Source: Paramecium octaurelia (Eukaryota > Ciliophora > Oligohymenophorea > Peniculida > Parameciidae). From it: a stretch of 64,000 nucleotides of DNA. Both the position numbers and the translations under genes were made by a program. Below, piece by piece: positions 25,333 to 39,200 of the stretch. Each line of letters begins with the position of its first letter. The stretch's first letter is position 1. Location of the stretch: the NCBI GenBank assembly GCA_905182995.1, contig CAJJDP010000077.1, forward strand, positions 186,001 to 250,000. Direction: 5' to 3'. The notes below the pieces were generated by a model. That model did no database searches and had not been told where the DNA came from. It worked only from the letters and a program-made list of their open reading frames with translations.

Positions 25333-26799
25333 ATTATGATTTCATTTGGAATGCCATTTCACTCACTATTGTAATCACAATACGGTTGATATACGTGATA
25401 TATTATTTTAAATTTGATGGAATGGCTATCATTTACATGGGTGTCTCCTGTTATTTATACATTCTGATGTATCGCAAAGCCTACGTGAGGAGAGCACTCT
25501 TTTTGTAATATGAAAATGAGAAGGAAATTAGTAATTATACTTATTATATCTAAAGGAAATATTTTGGACGAAATAATAAAGGATGTCTATATACATTTTA
25601 AATTCGACTAAGATTCATTTCAATTCGAATTGAAGTATGCAAATTAATTAGCACAACAAAGAATTGGCATCCAAGGCAATCAAGACCTCAAGGATTTCCT
25701 CCATCATTATTCTATCTATGATTCTAAATAATAGTAGCAATGCGAAATTCAGAATAAACCTCGAAATGCTAATTTGTAACATAGTACAGGAATGGACTGC
25801 ATGAATGTGGGACAATACTTGTATGAAATGATGGTGGCTCTCAAGAAGAATTCCTCACAATTAGAAATGGTTGTGAAGGATAATTCAACTCATCAGTTAT
25901 ATAATGTTCGTTGTTTCTAATACAGTGTAATTGACAAAGAAATTATTATGCTAATGGAACAGAAATCTGGCATTATGGAGGAAGACAGACAACTGAAATT
26001 GAAGGATCAAGAAATTAAGTTACTTACTAAACAATTAATTAAAATAAACATAAGAACAAAAAAACAATTAAATTAATTATGTTCCTTACTAGAAAATTGT
26101 GAGTCCAACCCATACTTCAAGATTAATGAAAGCACAGTCAATGCCCAAATCATCTCGAACACTAAAATTCAAATGATATTAGATGCCTTTCAAATCTATT
26201 ATTATAGGAGAGAGTAAGAATCATTATTAGACATATTCCCTCTTAATCAAATTGTTTATAAATGCTTAACCATTATGAATATAATAGCTGAAGTTGAGGA
26301 TAAACTAATCACTTATGAGTCAGAACTAACTGAATCAGATATTATTACTTCCATTTCCAATATCGTTTACTTTATACTATAGAATCTCTTATACTTGTTT
26401 CTTGTTTAGTAGAACCATAAAAGCATCAAATTTACCTTGAGAAATGTTGATAAGGAAAAAGTGGTGGTGTTCAATTTTTACATTGATGGACTTCTATCTT
26501 TAGAGTTCTTGAAGTAGAACTCATTCATTATGTCCATGGTTTATAAAGGATTACAGATTATTGGACCCAAGTCTGAAATTATAACAACATCTGACATTGT
26601 TAATAACACTTAAAGTAAATTATACTATAATTTTAGATCCATACTTAATTTAAGTTAAAATATATAAGAATCTTCACAGCATTATCAAATAATAATAATG
26701 ATATAATTGTATTTTTATTTTATTATATATTTTTATGAATTAAACATAAGCAAACCAAACTATCTCAAGTAAGATAAGAGGAAAAATGTCATTCAATGA
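24957..26799 (+). CDS. Multipass membrane protein with large cytosolic domain, 605 aa
   Basis: Residues 35-185 contain about six hydrophobic segments (for example LLIMINLGVAIIQLQ and LTIVITIRLIYVIYY), followed by about 400 soluble residues. The soluble part starts PAS-like and then has a helical stretch (DRQLKLKDQEIKLLTKQL) and a C-terminal alpha/beta part ending LQIIGPKSEI. The layout recalls ciliate membrane-bound histidine-kinase-like receptors, but I see no phospho-accepting His box and no N or G boxes, so a sensor without kinase activity or an unrelated membrane protein are both possible. A 25-bp intron after residue about 190 leaves 606 codons. The complete copy is this one; its 5' end is duplicated at 23587. 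Confidence 0.65.
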
Positions 26800-27370
26800 T
26801 GGCTGACCAAATATTGATCCAAGAACTATTATTGAAGAACTGAAAAGACATTATTAATTTGATGCCAATTTTAAATAGTGTTACATTATTCTCAATATAG
26901 ACTGTTTCAGATGTAGAGGATAAGAAATATAATGAGAATTTTGATTGTTTGATAGAGATAGTGATGAAGGAATTATAAGAACTATTGATCTCTATTGATT
27001 ATGTTTTGATGAATACGAATTAGGTGATTACATAAAGAGTTAGAGGATTCTGAAGGTTAAGGTATCAGATAAGATGCCTTGTTCATTTTGTCAGTAAGAA
27101 AAAAGAGGGAGCAGGATGGAGAAGAATAACTGATTGGAGGTAGAATGGTGAATTTAAGGATTAGCCTTTAAATCAGTAGATCTAGAAAACACAGGGTATA
27201 ATATTAGAGTGAGCAATTTAAGGAATTGTCAATGACTATGGAGTATAGATTTAATGAGAATGAAGCAGATGAGTATTTGAAATTTATAGATCCAAAAAAT
27301 GAAGGCAATTACTCTATATTGATATTGTTAAGAAAATACTTAAATGAATTGTTATACATAGATAATAAAC
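26800..27370. other. Coding-like fragments, gene structure unresolved
   Basis: The plus strand has several Gln-containing open fragments in different frames (at about 26860-27020, 27110-27200 and 27215-27370) with typical ciliate codon use. TGA triplets separate them and I could not join them with introns of normal size. The last fragment runs into the antisense of the small secreted-protein gene. This may be a pseudogene or a gene with splice sites I could not place. Confidence 0.3.
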
Positions 27371-27723
27371 TCATATATATATTGCAAAGACGGCTATTGG
27401 TAACCATATTGGTAGTGCGAAGAGTTCAAAATAATGACAATCATTATAACAATCCATGACCTTGACCCATGTCATATAGCCATTGGTTCTGCATTAGATA
27501 TAATCTGACTCACTAGACTTCTCTGAAATGCAGGTAGTAAAGTTGTTATAAGATAATCTATGGTTTTTAGAATTGCCAATTACCTGCAATCGGTGTCAAT
27601 GCCACAATTACTTCTTACGGGTTCACATGTGTTTTAGACGCAATCCATAACTTCTTCCAAGTAGATGTCTGTTGCTTAAAAGGTAGAAAATATAAAGGTT
27701 AGTAAAAGAATGTTCTTGAGCAT
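27371..27723 (-). CDS. Small secreted or membrane-anchored Cys-rich protein, 108 aa
   Basis: Begins with a strong signal peptide (MLKNILLLTFIFSTFQA). The mature part has seven cysteines in C..C..C..C..C..C..C order within 70 residues (including DCVQNTCEPVRSNCGIDTDC), then a hydrophobic C-terminal segment (FALPIWLPIAVFAIYI) that could be a membrane anchor or GPI signal. A 26-bp intron between the halves leaves exactly 109 codons. I do not recognise the family. It was found by joining two frames through a normal GT...AG intron, and all parts (signal peptide, cysteines, length) agree. Confidence 0.65.
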
Positions 27724-27858
27724 TAGTGATAATAAAAATAATTATTTTGCAATAATGTTTTATAAAGTAAAAAATTCTGAAGTTGAAGGATAACATTAAT
27801 TAGCAGAGATTGTCCCAGTAATAATAAGTAAATTTCGATTGCTCATAGCTGTAAAACA

Positions 27859-30800
27859 ATGCTTACCTATTAGATTCTTTTGTCCTTATTGTCATGCTTC
27901 GCATTTGCTTTAATTTTATAATGGAATCAACGACTTTACCAATATTTTCTATTCATCAAAACAACCGAATACGATTGTACACATTACCTTGTATCAAATT
28001 CAACTAATGAAAAAATGGTTTGTAAGAAAATTCGTATAAACAACAATTCCTATTTTACATATAGGTAAAGGTTATTTAATTTTTAAACAGATTTCTTAAA
28101 TATAAGTTGAAGGACAATTTCTTCTAACCAGTGAATTACATTGAGTCAAGTGTGTCTCTTGATGAGAAGTCCAAAAATTTAGATGTATTGTTGAATACAC
28201 AAGCATCTAGAGAGATCAGACAGATCATTTATGGGAACAGTTAACTGCAAATACCCATAAAATCGATATTCACTTATCTATTTTAGGAATTAACTAGTCC
28301 ATTCTACATCTTATAATACTTTTCAGTATTGTTGTGGATAGCAGAAGGTATAATTATCGATCTACTTAGGATTTATCATATTTGCAATTGTCCTGCTATC
28401 CTTTTCTTTTTTGGCTTGCATAATCAACTATTACCTTATGAGAAGGTCGAGAATCTAGTTGTAATAATTGGCAACAATCCAATAGTCAGTGACTTTGAAG
28501 GACAATTCAATAATACAGGGGAGTGATTTAGTGGTAGGAGATTTATTCTATGTCCATGACAACCAATAGCTAAATTGTGATTCCATATTAATCTCTGGAG
28601 ATGTGATGGTAAATGAGGCAACTCTAACTGGCGAATCCATTCCTGTTCCAAAATAATCAATTAAGGAATTAACAAATGAGATTTCATAGAATACTCTATT
28701 TGAAGGTACCAAAGTCATTTAAGTGTCTCAATATCAATAGAATATTGCTTTGGTAATAAGGACAGGCTATAGTTCAGTGAGAGGGTAGTACTTTAGGAAT
28801 GTAATATTTCCACCTCCTCCTTCCAGATAATTCTACCTCTAAGCCTGTAAATTTTTGTTGATTCTTGGTCTCATTATTCTAACCATCTTCACATTGCTCT
28901 ATCTTACACAATATCAATATATGAATTATTCATCGAAATTGATAATAATTAGGTAAAATAACCCTTTTCTATTTAAGATATTTAGATGTAGTTACTTGGA
29001 TTGTCCCACCGGCATTGCCAATTTTCTTCTCTTTAGCACAAGCAATATCTTTATTAAGGTTGAAATCAGAGGATATTATGGGATCTAATCCTATAAAGGC
29101 TGAAGAAGCAGGTAAGATTGACACAATTTGTTTTGACAAAACTGGCACTCTGTCTACTTTGGGGTTGCAAGCACATGATTATTATCCACAAAATGATGAA
29201 AACTTAGACATTATGGCTTGTTGTCATCATTTAGCAATTGTGAAAAACGAACTAGTAGGAGATCCATTGGAATTAGAAATGTTTAAGAAGACAAATTGGA
29301 ACATTAGTTTTGATGATCAAAAGTATTTTCAGGTGACAAATTCCCTAAAAACATTTAAAATTATACGTATTTTTGAGTTCAGTTCTCATCTTTAAATGAT
29401 GAGTGTTGTGGCTCATAATATAAATGACAACACCTACACTTTATTTATTAAAGGATCACCTGAAAAATTGATTTAAATGTCAGTTAATTAATTGAATAAT
29501 ACCATCCAGGAACAATTGTAGATTAAGACTTTTAATGGACTTAGAGTCATTGGATTAGGTTATAAGGGATTGCTTCCTGATTAGATTAATTTGGATAGAA
29601 ATGTTCTAGAGAGTTAAATCAATTTTTCAGGAATCTTTACCTTAGAGAACAGTTTGAAGAAAGATACAAGTCATGTGATAGAAGAATTGCTGGATTCTAA
29701 TTTAGATATCAGAGTCATATCTGGAGACAATGCTTTAACTACAACTCATTGTGCATTTGAATCTAAAATAATAGAGAATAAAGCCAATACTCTAATTATA
29801 GATTATGATCAATCGACTGATTCCTTATTGATTCAAGATTTAAGATAGTAAATCCCCTCCTCTAGTCGATCCTCATGCGATGGCAAACCAGGATCGCAGT
29901 ATAATTTCATCTTGACATAATTAGATACAATTTATAATAATGATTGCAATTATGCCATCACAGGTAATTTGTGGAGTGTTCTGATGCAAAACAAAGTGAA
30001 TGAGGTCTCAATCAATTAATCAAGTGACATATAATAGTATAACCAATTAAAGTAGATTGACGAGATTGATCAAAAGTCTATTGAGTGTTTGAATAAGGTG
30101 ATCAGAAAAACTAAGATATTTTCTAGAATGAAACCACATCAAAAGAAAGAGATCGTTTAATATTTATAGACTCAACTGAATAAGTATGTTATGATGGTGG
30201 GAGATGGAGCAAACGATTGTGTAAATATAATCATTTCATTATTAGTCAGCCATAGCAGAGTCACTTGTGGGTGTGTCCTTCAGTTCCTCTGATGCCTCAT
30301 ATACATCTCCTTTCAGCAATAGGTCTGACTCCATTAAGTGTGTCATCTCTATTCTACTCTAAGGAAGAGCAACCAAGAGGATCATCATTGAACTATTCCA
30401 ATACTTAGTACTCATCAGTGTCTTAAAATTTGCTGGAACTGCTCTCCTGTAATTTCAAGGTATGAATTTTGGGGATTTCCAATATATCTTCATGAATTAC
30501 ATGTCAAGCGTTCCTGTCCTAATTCTAATGACCCTGTCATCTAAATCTGATAAATTGACTCCATCAAAACCTAATGATGATGTATTTGCCATTCCAAACC
30601 AATTACAATTTTACAACATCTTCATCTTTACATCCTTAGGGTGTATCATTTTATCCGCAATTGTGATGCAACACTCTGAACAACCATCTATACCTTCTCC
30701 TATTGAAACTTACATTAGAGAAGGCCCACTGAATTCAGTAATGATGCTAGCCAATCAGTACTACAATATGCTCATTTGCATTATTTTATATCAATCTCAT

Positions 30801-31100
30801 CCTTTTAAAAGTAATATGTCATATCTAATATAAGATAAATTCTATTAAAATTATCCTTTGACCATTTGGATACTTGGATGTTTAATTATAGCAGTTGTCA
30901 CCAACTTTAGTAATTCCTCTAGAGGATGGCTTTCTATTGTTAATATCAATGATGAAATGTAACACCTTTATTACTATTCAAGTTTCGATCACAGCGATCT
31001 TATTGCATTTTCTGTCATTATTTGTACAAGCATTTTATGTTAAATATGTTAAATCACAATGTAAAAAGTATTTCCAACTATTAAACCTATTCAAAAATGA
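27859..31100 (+). CDS. P5B-type cation-transporting ATPase (ATP13A-like), 1047 aa
   Basis: A P-type ATPase with the membrane-helix-4 motif PPALP, which marks the P5B subfamily. The phosphorylation site DKTGT is near residue 402, the actuator TGES is in the EATLTGESIP segment, and the hinge GDGANDC is near residue 756. P5B pumps in animals (ATP13A2/3) export polyamines from lysosomes or late endosomes; the same substrate here is an inference. Introns of 26, 22, 25 and 25 bp leave exactly 1048 codons. The start ATG at 27859 immediately precedes the first hydrophobic segment; an extra upstream exon starting near 27755 cannot be excluded. Confidence 0.92.
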
Positions 31101-31219
31101 CATATTCAAAAATATATTTAATTAAAGTAATTCAATTAAACTATCATAAATTTATTCATTGGTCTAATCATCAATTATTGAATATTAATAATAAAATATC
31201 TTGAAGGTCACGAAATTCG

Positions 31220-31532
31220 ATGTTTTGTAGCTCCTTTAGCAAAACCTTGACTTATTTTTGTTGTTGTGCTCAACAACAATAAGAAGTAATGTTCTACATT
31301 CATTTTTCAATTTGCCCTAAGGTACTACGATGGATTTCATATTGATTTGAAGATTGAGTTGCTTCGTTTGGATGATTATGTAATTTTAACGAAAAGGAAA
31401 AATCGTATAATTCACAAAACCATTGATTTTATTGATTAATTATGGGGATTAAAAAGAAGAAAGAATATTAAGTAAAATCGATTCTAAACCATAATCTTTT
31501 ATAAAATTTTATATATATTGATATCTCATTGA
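31220..31532 (+). CDS. Possible small gene, 93 aa
   Basis: A start at 31220 gives a Cys-rich N-terminus (MFCSSFSKTLTYFCCCAQQ), and a 31-bp intron carrying a TGA leads to a basic second exon (IELLRLDDYVILTKRKNRII, then DQLWGLKRRKNIKQ). The total is exactly 94 codons. Its last codons overlap the 3' end of the convergent WD-like gene by a few bases. No family is recognised, and part of it may be untranslated. Confidence 0.4.
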
Positions 31533-33021
31533 GGATATTTAGGTTTTGCAACTTTTAGTAGCTTTTATTTAGATAAATAAAGTGTGTTTTACCCAAAATT
31601 ATAAAACCTAATCATTTATATTTTTTTCTGTATATTTTCAATAATCATATTTAGTTTATCATTTTATGATAATTTTGTTTCGATTTTTTAGTAATTATTG
31701 TTTTAATCTTATTTCACGAATATTAATTATTTATCATGTTATATTTAAAGCACTCCGACTTCTTTGTAAAATTTTGGCCTAACTTTAAGTAAGTATGTTG
31801 TATAAAGATACTCAATTTTTAATCTTTAAGATAGCTTTAACTCCATTTAGTTTACGAAATTTATTTTATAAATATGGAATTCTCTTGAATTATCTAGGAA
31901 AACAGCAAAGTCATCATTTTTCATAAAGCATGTGTCAATAATAATCTCTTCATCTATTATTTTGTTAAAAGGTTATATCTATTATTGCCATTAATCAAGT
32001 TTAAAAATTGAGATAGTCTAACCATTAATAGCAGCGCCTAATAATGAATAGTTTAAGTTAATGCTTAAGTGGGCTATTGACTAATCATTTTCATTAGGGA
32101 ATATATTATTCTTTCTTAAACATTTCCTATCGTAATACCAAAAGTGAATATGATTTTTACTTTATGTAATTAATAGATTATTATTATTGCATAGAATGAT
32201 GGACTGAATAGAAGAATCGTGGTCCTTTTATTGATAAAAAGATCTATATTTCCCATCAAAATTCTATTCCCATACTTGAAATGATCCGTCATAACAACCA
32301 ACAAAAAATTTTTATTATCCTTTATCTTCAGTTACACAAGTAATTATAGCGTTTTTATCTTCAATGATTTTTTCTGATTTAATTCGATCGTTTTCCAATG
32401 TAATCATGTTAACTATTGATTTTTCTACAATGAAAAAATAGTTGTCTTCCCAATTAGGCTCAATCAAAAATACTGAACTATGTTAATAATTTATTTCATC
32501 GATCATCTGATCATCTAATGAAGAGTAATCAATTTTCTTAATTTCTTATTAATGTTATCTATTGAGCACATTGATATCATTGCACATATTTAAAAAAAAT
32601 ATTTGAGATTCCTTTTACCATAAATTAATTTCTTTTTTCAAGGCTTCTGCATCCTTTGATTTATTTTGAGTGATACTTTAAACTACTTATCTCAATTCTG
32701 ATAAATTAGAATTTTCTCCAATTTAAATAGACAGATATGGTCGACTCTCAAAAATGCCTTTGAATTTACTTTCGATCCGTTTAAGATTTTATATTTTCTT
32801 TTCCTTGTATTCAAGCAGAGGTTTGAACTAAATACCATTTTACCTGACTTCCTCTAATCATCATCTAGCTATCTTAAATCTTCCAAAACGCCACCTTAAA
32901 ATTTTTCAGAAGCACATTTCTTACAAAGCAACATTTCTTATGGATCAACATTAAGTTCAAAGCTCACATATTTAATAAAATTTCCTTGGTGCAAAGGACA
33001 CACCAATTGTGGATTTTGCAT
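31526..33021 (-). CDS. Zn-binding N-terminus plus WD40-like protein, about 484 aa
   Basis: The N-terminus has a B-box-like zinc motif (CPLH, then LLCKKC). A coiled-coil middle follows (residues about 75-170). The C-terminal half has WD40-type blades (FFVGCYDGSFQVWEQN, NHIHFWYYDRKC, INGQTISIFKLD). This is a common ciliate arrangement of RING/B-box, coiled coil and beta-propeller. To keep one frame a 41-bp intron near 32860-32900 is needed, which is long for this genome but leaves exactly 485 codons; a sequencing error there is the alternative. The tail after residue 395 is Gln/Asn/Lys-rich. It lies 209 bp downstream of the VPS13 stop. Confidence 0.7.
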
Positions 33022-33230
33022 AAATAGAATATAAATTTTAATAATCATGTTTGGATATATTATTAGCAATTAATTACTTGCTAAATGAATATCCAAAAAT
33101 TAACTATAATAGGTACTCTATCTCTTTGAATTAGTTATTGATTGCCTTTGATTGAATAGAAATTCAATGTAGAGAATTAAAAATCAAGTACGAAGAGAAA
33201 AATAGTGGCAATTAATAATATTAATATGAA

Positions 33231-36200
33231 TCAATTCTGAAATCTACTCAAATTTTACATTGCTGTCTGTAAATTATTCTAATCCTCAAATAATAGAGCT
33301 AGGTGATCTTTTTCGATTATTATATTTAGGTGCAAGATTTCTGCTTCAGAGTAAAATAATTAGATTTCTGATTAATCCAAAAGATTTTAAATGCTGTTTT
33401 AATGAATGAAGAATATTTGCTATTCGCATATAAAAAATATTTTATTCTATCCCTTCCAAACTACGTCATGTGAACTAATTATGCGAAATTTTATTTTAGA
33501 GATTTATTTGTTACAATCACATTTCTTGGCCTACTTTAATTTTTATTGATGCTAAGCTTGTTATTGATTGAAAACTTTATACAACCTGGTTGATTCATAT
33601 ATTGGCCTTTTTATTCTTATCTCATTCCAGTTAGTTAATTTTACCAGATTAATCATGAGTTTGTTGGTTAAATATTAACTTACCATATGGAAAAAAAACT
33701 TTGAATCTCCAAGAACATATTACATAAGTATTCTATTAACAAGATTGGAAGGCGTACTTTAAAAGTTCTCTTTAACAAAATGTTATCGTTCTAATTAATA
33801 GTTATCCTTCAAGTAAGAAATTTTCATTTTCATCGGACATAATATTAGCCTTCTCACAAATATGTTTATCTATTTCAATTAATTTTTTTAGAGTGCCTTT
33901 TCAACTTTGTTTTTGTTAAGCAATTTATAAATGTAATTACCTTTCTCTTTCAAAGTACTCTAAGAAGTTAATTATTCATAAAGTTAGGCCTGTATTTATT
34001 CATATTTTTCTAATAATACTTTATCCATGCAAAATTGAAAATTTCCAAGATTTATTTTGACTAAATCCAAAAAATAATGAGATGAAGCCATTGCTCCTAT
34101 TTTAAATTCAAACTCCATAGAATTTTATTATTATGAAACCTCAGAAAATAAAATAGTTTTTGATTCAGACATTTTCTTAGATTACGCATCTATTTGCATC
34201 TTTTACAATTTGAAATTTATCTATTTTTAATTAAGTTCGTTCGATGAATAAGTCATAATGATATTATCAAAGAAACAAATGAGTAGTTCTTTATAATCAT
34301 TTTTTAGATTTTCAATATAAGAAATTGAACAACCTACTATCTGCGTCTTAAGATCAAAATGATATTTAATTTTCTCTTACTATATTTATTATTGTATTTA
34401 ACTTTACCATGCTTGTTAAAAGTCCTTAACTATAAATTACTTTTAATTGCCTACTTTAACAACAGCATAATCGAATTTTTATCCATTAATTTCAAGATTT
34501 CCAGTTAAACCAACCTAATCCAACTTCAATGCAAATTAAATTGGATTATTCCAACTCATCGTTAAAATTTTTAGATTAACTGGATATATAAATTCTTTGT
34601 CAGTTTAATGAGTATTTGCTAATGGATATCGATCTCCACACGATAAGGTTTCATTGTCACTTTTTAATAATATTTATAAGATTTTCGATTCATTAATTAT
34701 CATATATGGATAATCTTGTTGATTTTGAATATCATCAATAATCAAAAAGTTTTCATTATTTTACTCCAAAATAGTAATTTTTAAAAACTTTCTTATCTAT
34801 AGATTTACAGATCTAACAAGGATAATAAATTGTTATTGAACCATAATGTTGAATCTTGCTGTTTATAAAACTATGTCATCAAAAATCAGTTTTAAAGAAC
34901 ATCCATAAGTAAAATCAGGATTGTTTAAATGTTCCTGATTCTAAAATTATAAAGGTTTTTTAATATGGGATTCCAATAAGATTATTTAATCTTCAAAACA
35001 AAGATAAATTGGCTAAGCCATTTTATTGAATGCTACATATTTGTAAAAAAGTTAAAAGAATGGAACTGTGTATTCTCCAAATTATCTAAATTATTTTTCT
35101 ATTTGAATTGGAAGAAATTAAGTTGAATGATTTACTTTTTTTTTGAGATTTATAGTTTCTAATTTAATGATATCTGACAAAATTACTGGCTATGATTTTA
35201 AATTAGTATTTCTTTCTTCTAAAACCAGATTTTACTTTTCTTAGATATTTTCAAGTACAATCAATTAAAAGGAAGTATTAGACTTTTACCCTCCCAAAAG
35301 CTCTTAATTCTTTTCAGTTCCTTGATAAAATATTAGATCTAAATCTGTGTTGTTAATTAAGTAAGGCGAATTAAAAAGAATAGCAAGTCTATGTCTTCCA
35401 TAGTTATCTACATTTGGTTTGATTAATAACATTACATTTAATTGTCTTCTATCTACATTTAATTACCATTTTTCATCTTCCAGTATGACATATCTCCCTT
35501 TCATTAATTCGTCAAATGAATATTGTATTGATTAATAATATCGATCAATCTTAAAACTGAATAGGTAATCTTTTGAAGGATTGATTTCACAATCCTCAAT
35601 TATTTCATTCTACATTATATCGAAATTCAGGAATTGTTTTATTTCAGGACAGTGCTTATCAATTGTAATTTTAAAAGGTGTTTGATTAATAAATTCTACT
35701 ACTGGAGTAATTGAAATTATTGATCTGTCCATCATTATAGGGTCTTGTAAAGACTTCAATCTAAAGTGTTTATTTTTCAAATTCAAGATTTCTGAATTTC
35801 CTTTTTTTATTTTTGAAGAAATATCCTAATAACTATAATTTTCAGAGGTAAGCTTATCTTAAACTAAACACAACCAACCTTTTTACATTGGATTTGGAAT
35901 AATGAAAATATTAGTGTACTTTTAAAATTTCTGAAATTATTATTACTATAAACCTTTAGTTAAATTGATAATTTCTTGATTGGAAATTTTAATTTATAAA
36001 TCAAAAGGACACAAATTTATTAGCAAAATAGAGCTAGTAATTATTGTCTTTGAGGAATTCATAAATTCATCCACAATTGTTTCAATAATTAATGAGAATC
36101 CTTTCTCTTTTATAACTTTCTTTTTCTGGACTCGTAAGGACCAATTTTCTATCTTTATAGTAGAATTCACTCCAATCAGCTCAAATTAAAATATTCCATT

Positions 36201-39200
36201 GCATTTTGTTACTTATTTCTAATTATTAGTTAATTCTATTGGTTCAATATCTTGACCTAATGCTATAATCAACAAACCACTAAAATTTTAGATTTCATAG
36301 GTTTCGTATGTGAGTATTTAATTATTGTTTTAACTTATTGATTCGTTAATTTATTTCAGCTCTTTGGCATCGCGTTATTTTATTAACTTCTTAAATTTAA
36401 ATAAATTCTAAATGAATTCGGTTGATATATTGATATTGCAAATTTCCTGAATGTAAAAGTCTAAATGCATCGTTGGCTACTAGTTTTAAATACTTAGATT
36501 AAGATCTATTAAAATGGGTTCTAAGATAGGTTCCCATGCTAGTTTAGTTGAATGGTAATTGACTGCTTCAGATTGATTTCTAATATGAAAATTGATATGA
36601 TCTAGATTTAATTCTAATTTCCAAAGAGGTTGGGTGAAAATGAATCCAAATATTGGCAATGATTAACTGAATAAATCATCAATGAATACAACTTGAATTT
36701 GAGATTCAACTCCAGTTGTCAATGAATAGGTCTTAGCTCTATATTAGATGAGATAACTTGCTAAATCATGAGAGGCATAGAAATCAGTGATTTGAGTTGA
36801 TAATTTTTAAATCTCTTTGGTCAAATAGCCAATATCTCTGGTACCAAATGCAAGTTTCAATTAATTTGTCTTGCAATTCATGTAGTGTTTTATCACATCT
36901 TTTTGAAAGACAACTCTCCATCCAAAATCAATATTGCAAGATGACAATAATACTCTTTTAGAGCTCTTTCTCTTCAATTTGCTTGTCTATAAAGTAAATT
37001 ATTAGGCAAATATTGCTTAGGCATCATAGAGTTTGATATCTATGGTCATCTCTTATTCATTATCAACTACGAGACTTCCTTTCGGAATACCTTTCACTTA
37101 TAAGCAATCTTCATCTAAACTATCCTACATAAACATAATGGTGATGTATTCCTAATTAAATTTAATAGTTTTGAGTTCACTTTATTTATACAAAACATAT
37201 TTCTTATTAATTTCAACCTTCAACTAGTTACAAATAATCTAAAGATCAGGATAATAAGTCAAATAGGAATTAATAATAAATTTAGTAATATTCCAATCCT
37301 TTTATAACTCAATTGGATAGTACTCTAGAATGGAACCTATTGTTTTAGCTCTGTAGTTCAGAAGGCAGTAATAAAGAGAAAGCTTAAGAATAGAATTTCC
37401 ATCTAATATCTAGAATAAAAATAACATAATAAATTACTTCATGTTCAATTATTGTTGCACTTTTGTCACTCTTAATCTCCAGAAGTGTCTAATTTTCAAA
37501 ATTATTCATTTCTTAATAAAAATCTTTAGTAATTGTAAAGTTCTAGAATGATAGTGTTACTTTATTGTGTATTTGATTGCCAAAACTAGTTACATTTAAA
37601 TAAGTGAGATGAATATTGATAAATGGTTTATACTCATTAGCTAACACTACAGCATGCATACTTTTTAAATTTATTTGTAAAGATGATTAGAATTCTTACT
37701 ATTATTTTTAATTCAGCACAACATTTGCATGGTTATTGCCATTCTATTCCAAAATATTTTATACATAGTAATCATCATTCCGAGAGACCTAACATTTATT
37801 CACAACTATTTGTCTGTCCTCTTCATTTGCAAAAGCCAAAGTTATAATTTAATTATTTGTAGTTAATTGAACACTTAATTGCTAATTAATTTTGGTTTAT
37901 TTGTATGATATATTTTATAAATCTATCTTCATGATTTTCTCTTCTTTTTCAGCTTCATACAAGTTCATGAAATTGCCCCGAAAAGTCATCCTACATTTAA
38001 TTTGATCTTTAACATATTCATTGCTAAACATACAATATTTTTGTTGATTCTCTTCATTTCCTCTAAGCTGATTTTTCATTTCTTTTAACGGTTATTGATA
38101 ATGAGTTCCATAAAATTAATAAAAATATTTATAAATAGTAGGATTGATCTTAATATTCAAGTCTTCTAATTCTAATTCAGTACATATCTAATTATCTTAC
38201 ACTTTAATTACTAGTTCTACATCACAGTTTGTTATCTTAACAAAATCTCTGGACATTATCACACTATTGAAACTGTATTATTGATGTATAAAATCAATAG
38301 ATGAATTGATCTTTTCAGAGAAGCCGAGTATTGTATCAAATATTTTGATTTTGTAAATAGATTAATTTTGAGTCTTATAATTAAAATCAATTGATCCTGG
38401 ACTAAAAAGAAAGGTTTCCTTTCCATTAGTAGAAAGTATATAAACTTTCTCTAATTTAATTTAGATATCCTATTCTTTTTTATCGCTTACTATGTCTTGT
38501 ATTTGTTACTTAGCCTTTCTTGTTAATTTAGGTAATTGATTTTCTGAAACCACAAAAAAATAAAATAAATCATAGTATTTTTCAAAATCTTATTGATTAA
38601 AAATGATTTGAAATGGGCATGTCTATATAAAGAGACTTTCTTTCTTTTCATCATTTGTGTGATGCAATTCTAGACTATATTTTTCTTCAAAATTTTTATT
38701 TTTGGATACTAAATAATTGATTTGATCTTAGAATTACAAGAGAACATCTCCTTACTTCAATGTGAAATCCAATTGCAATTAATTAGTTTTATTGATCATC
38801 AAATTGACATTTTTGATATCAAAGATCAATTTATTCAATTAATTCCTATAAATAGATGATAACCCTATTTAGCATGAGTTTACGACCAATTCAAATTTGA
38901 GTTAGAGACCTTTTAGATCAAAATTTGGATCTTAATCTAATTCATCAAGGATATTAATAATTTTTTCTCCCATTTTTTTATCATTTTTGACCATCCCTCC
39001 AAACCATCCCAATTTCTTTTTTCTTAACTAAACTATTTCTTCTCCCTTATCATATTTCAAAATTTCAAATTGTATTTGTTTTAAATCATTCATTGATTAA
39101 GTTTACACTAATTAACACAATCTCTCATACTCTTAACATTCAGTTGACTATTCCAACAGAGAGATGGTTTTCAAAATGTTTTTAATCTCCCCTTTTACAT

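Noticed and set aside
27226-27459. 77-codon plus-strand ORF
   Set aside because: Its 3' half is antisense to the better-supported small secreted-protein gene. The 5' half is kept as part of an unresolved region.
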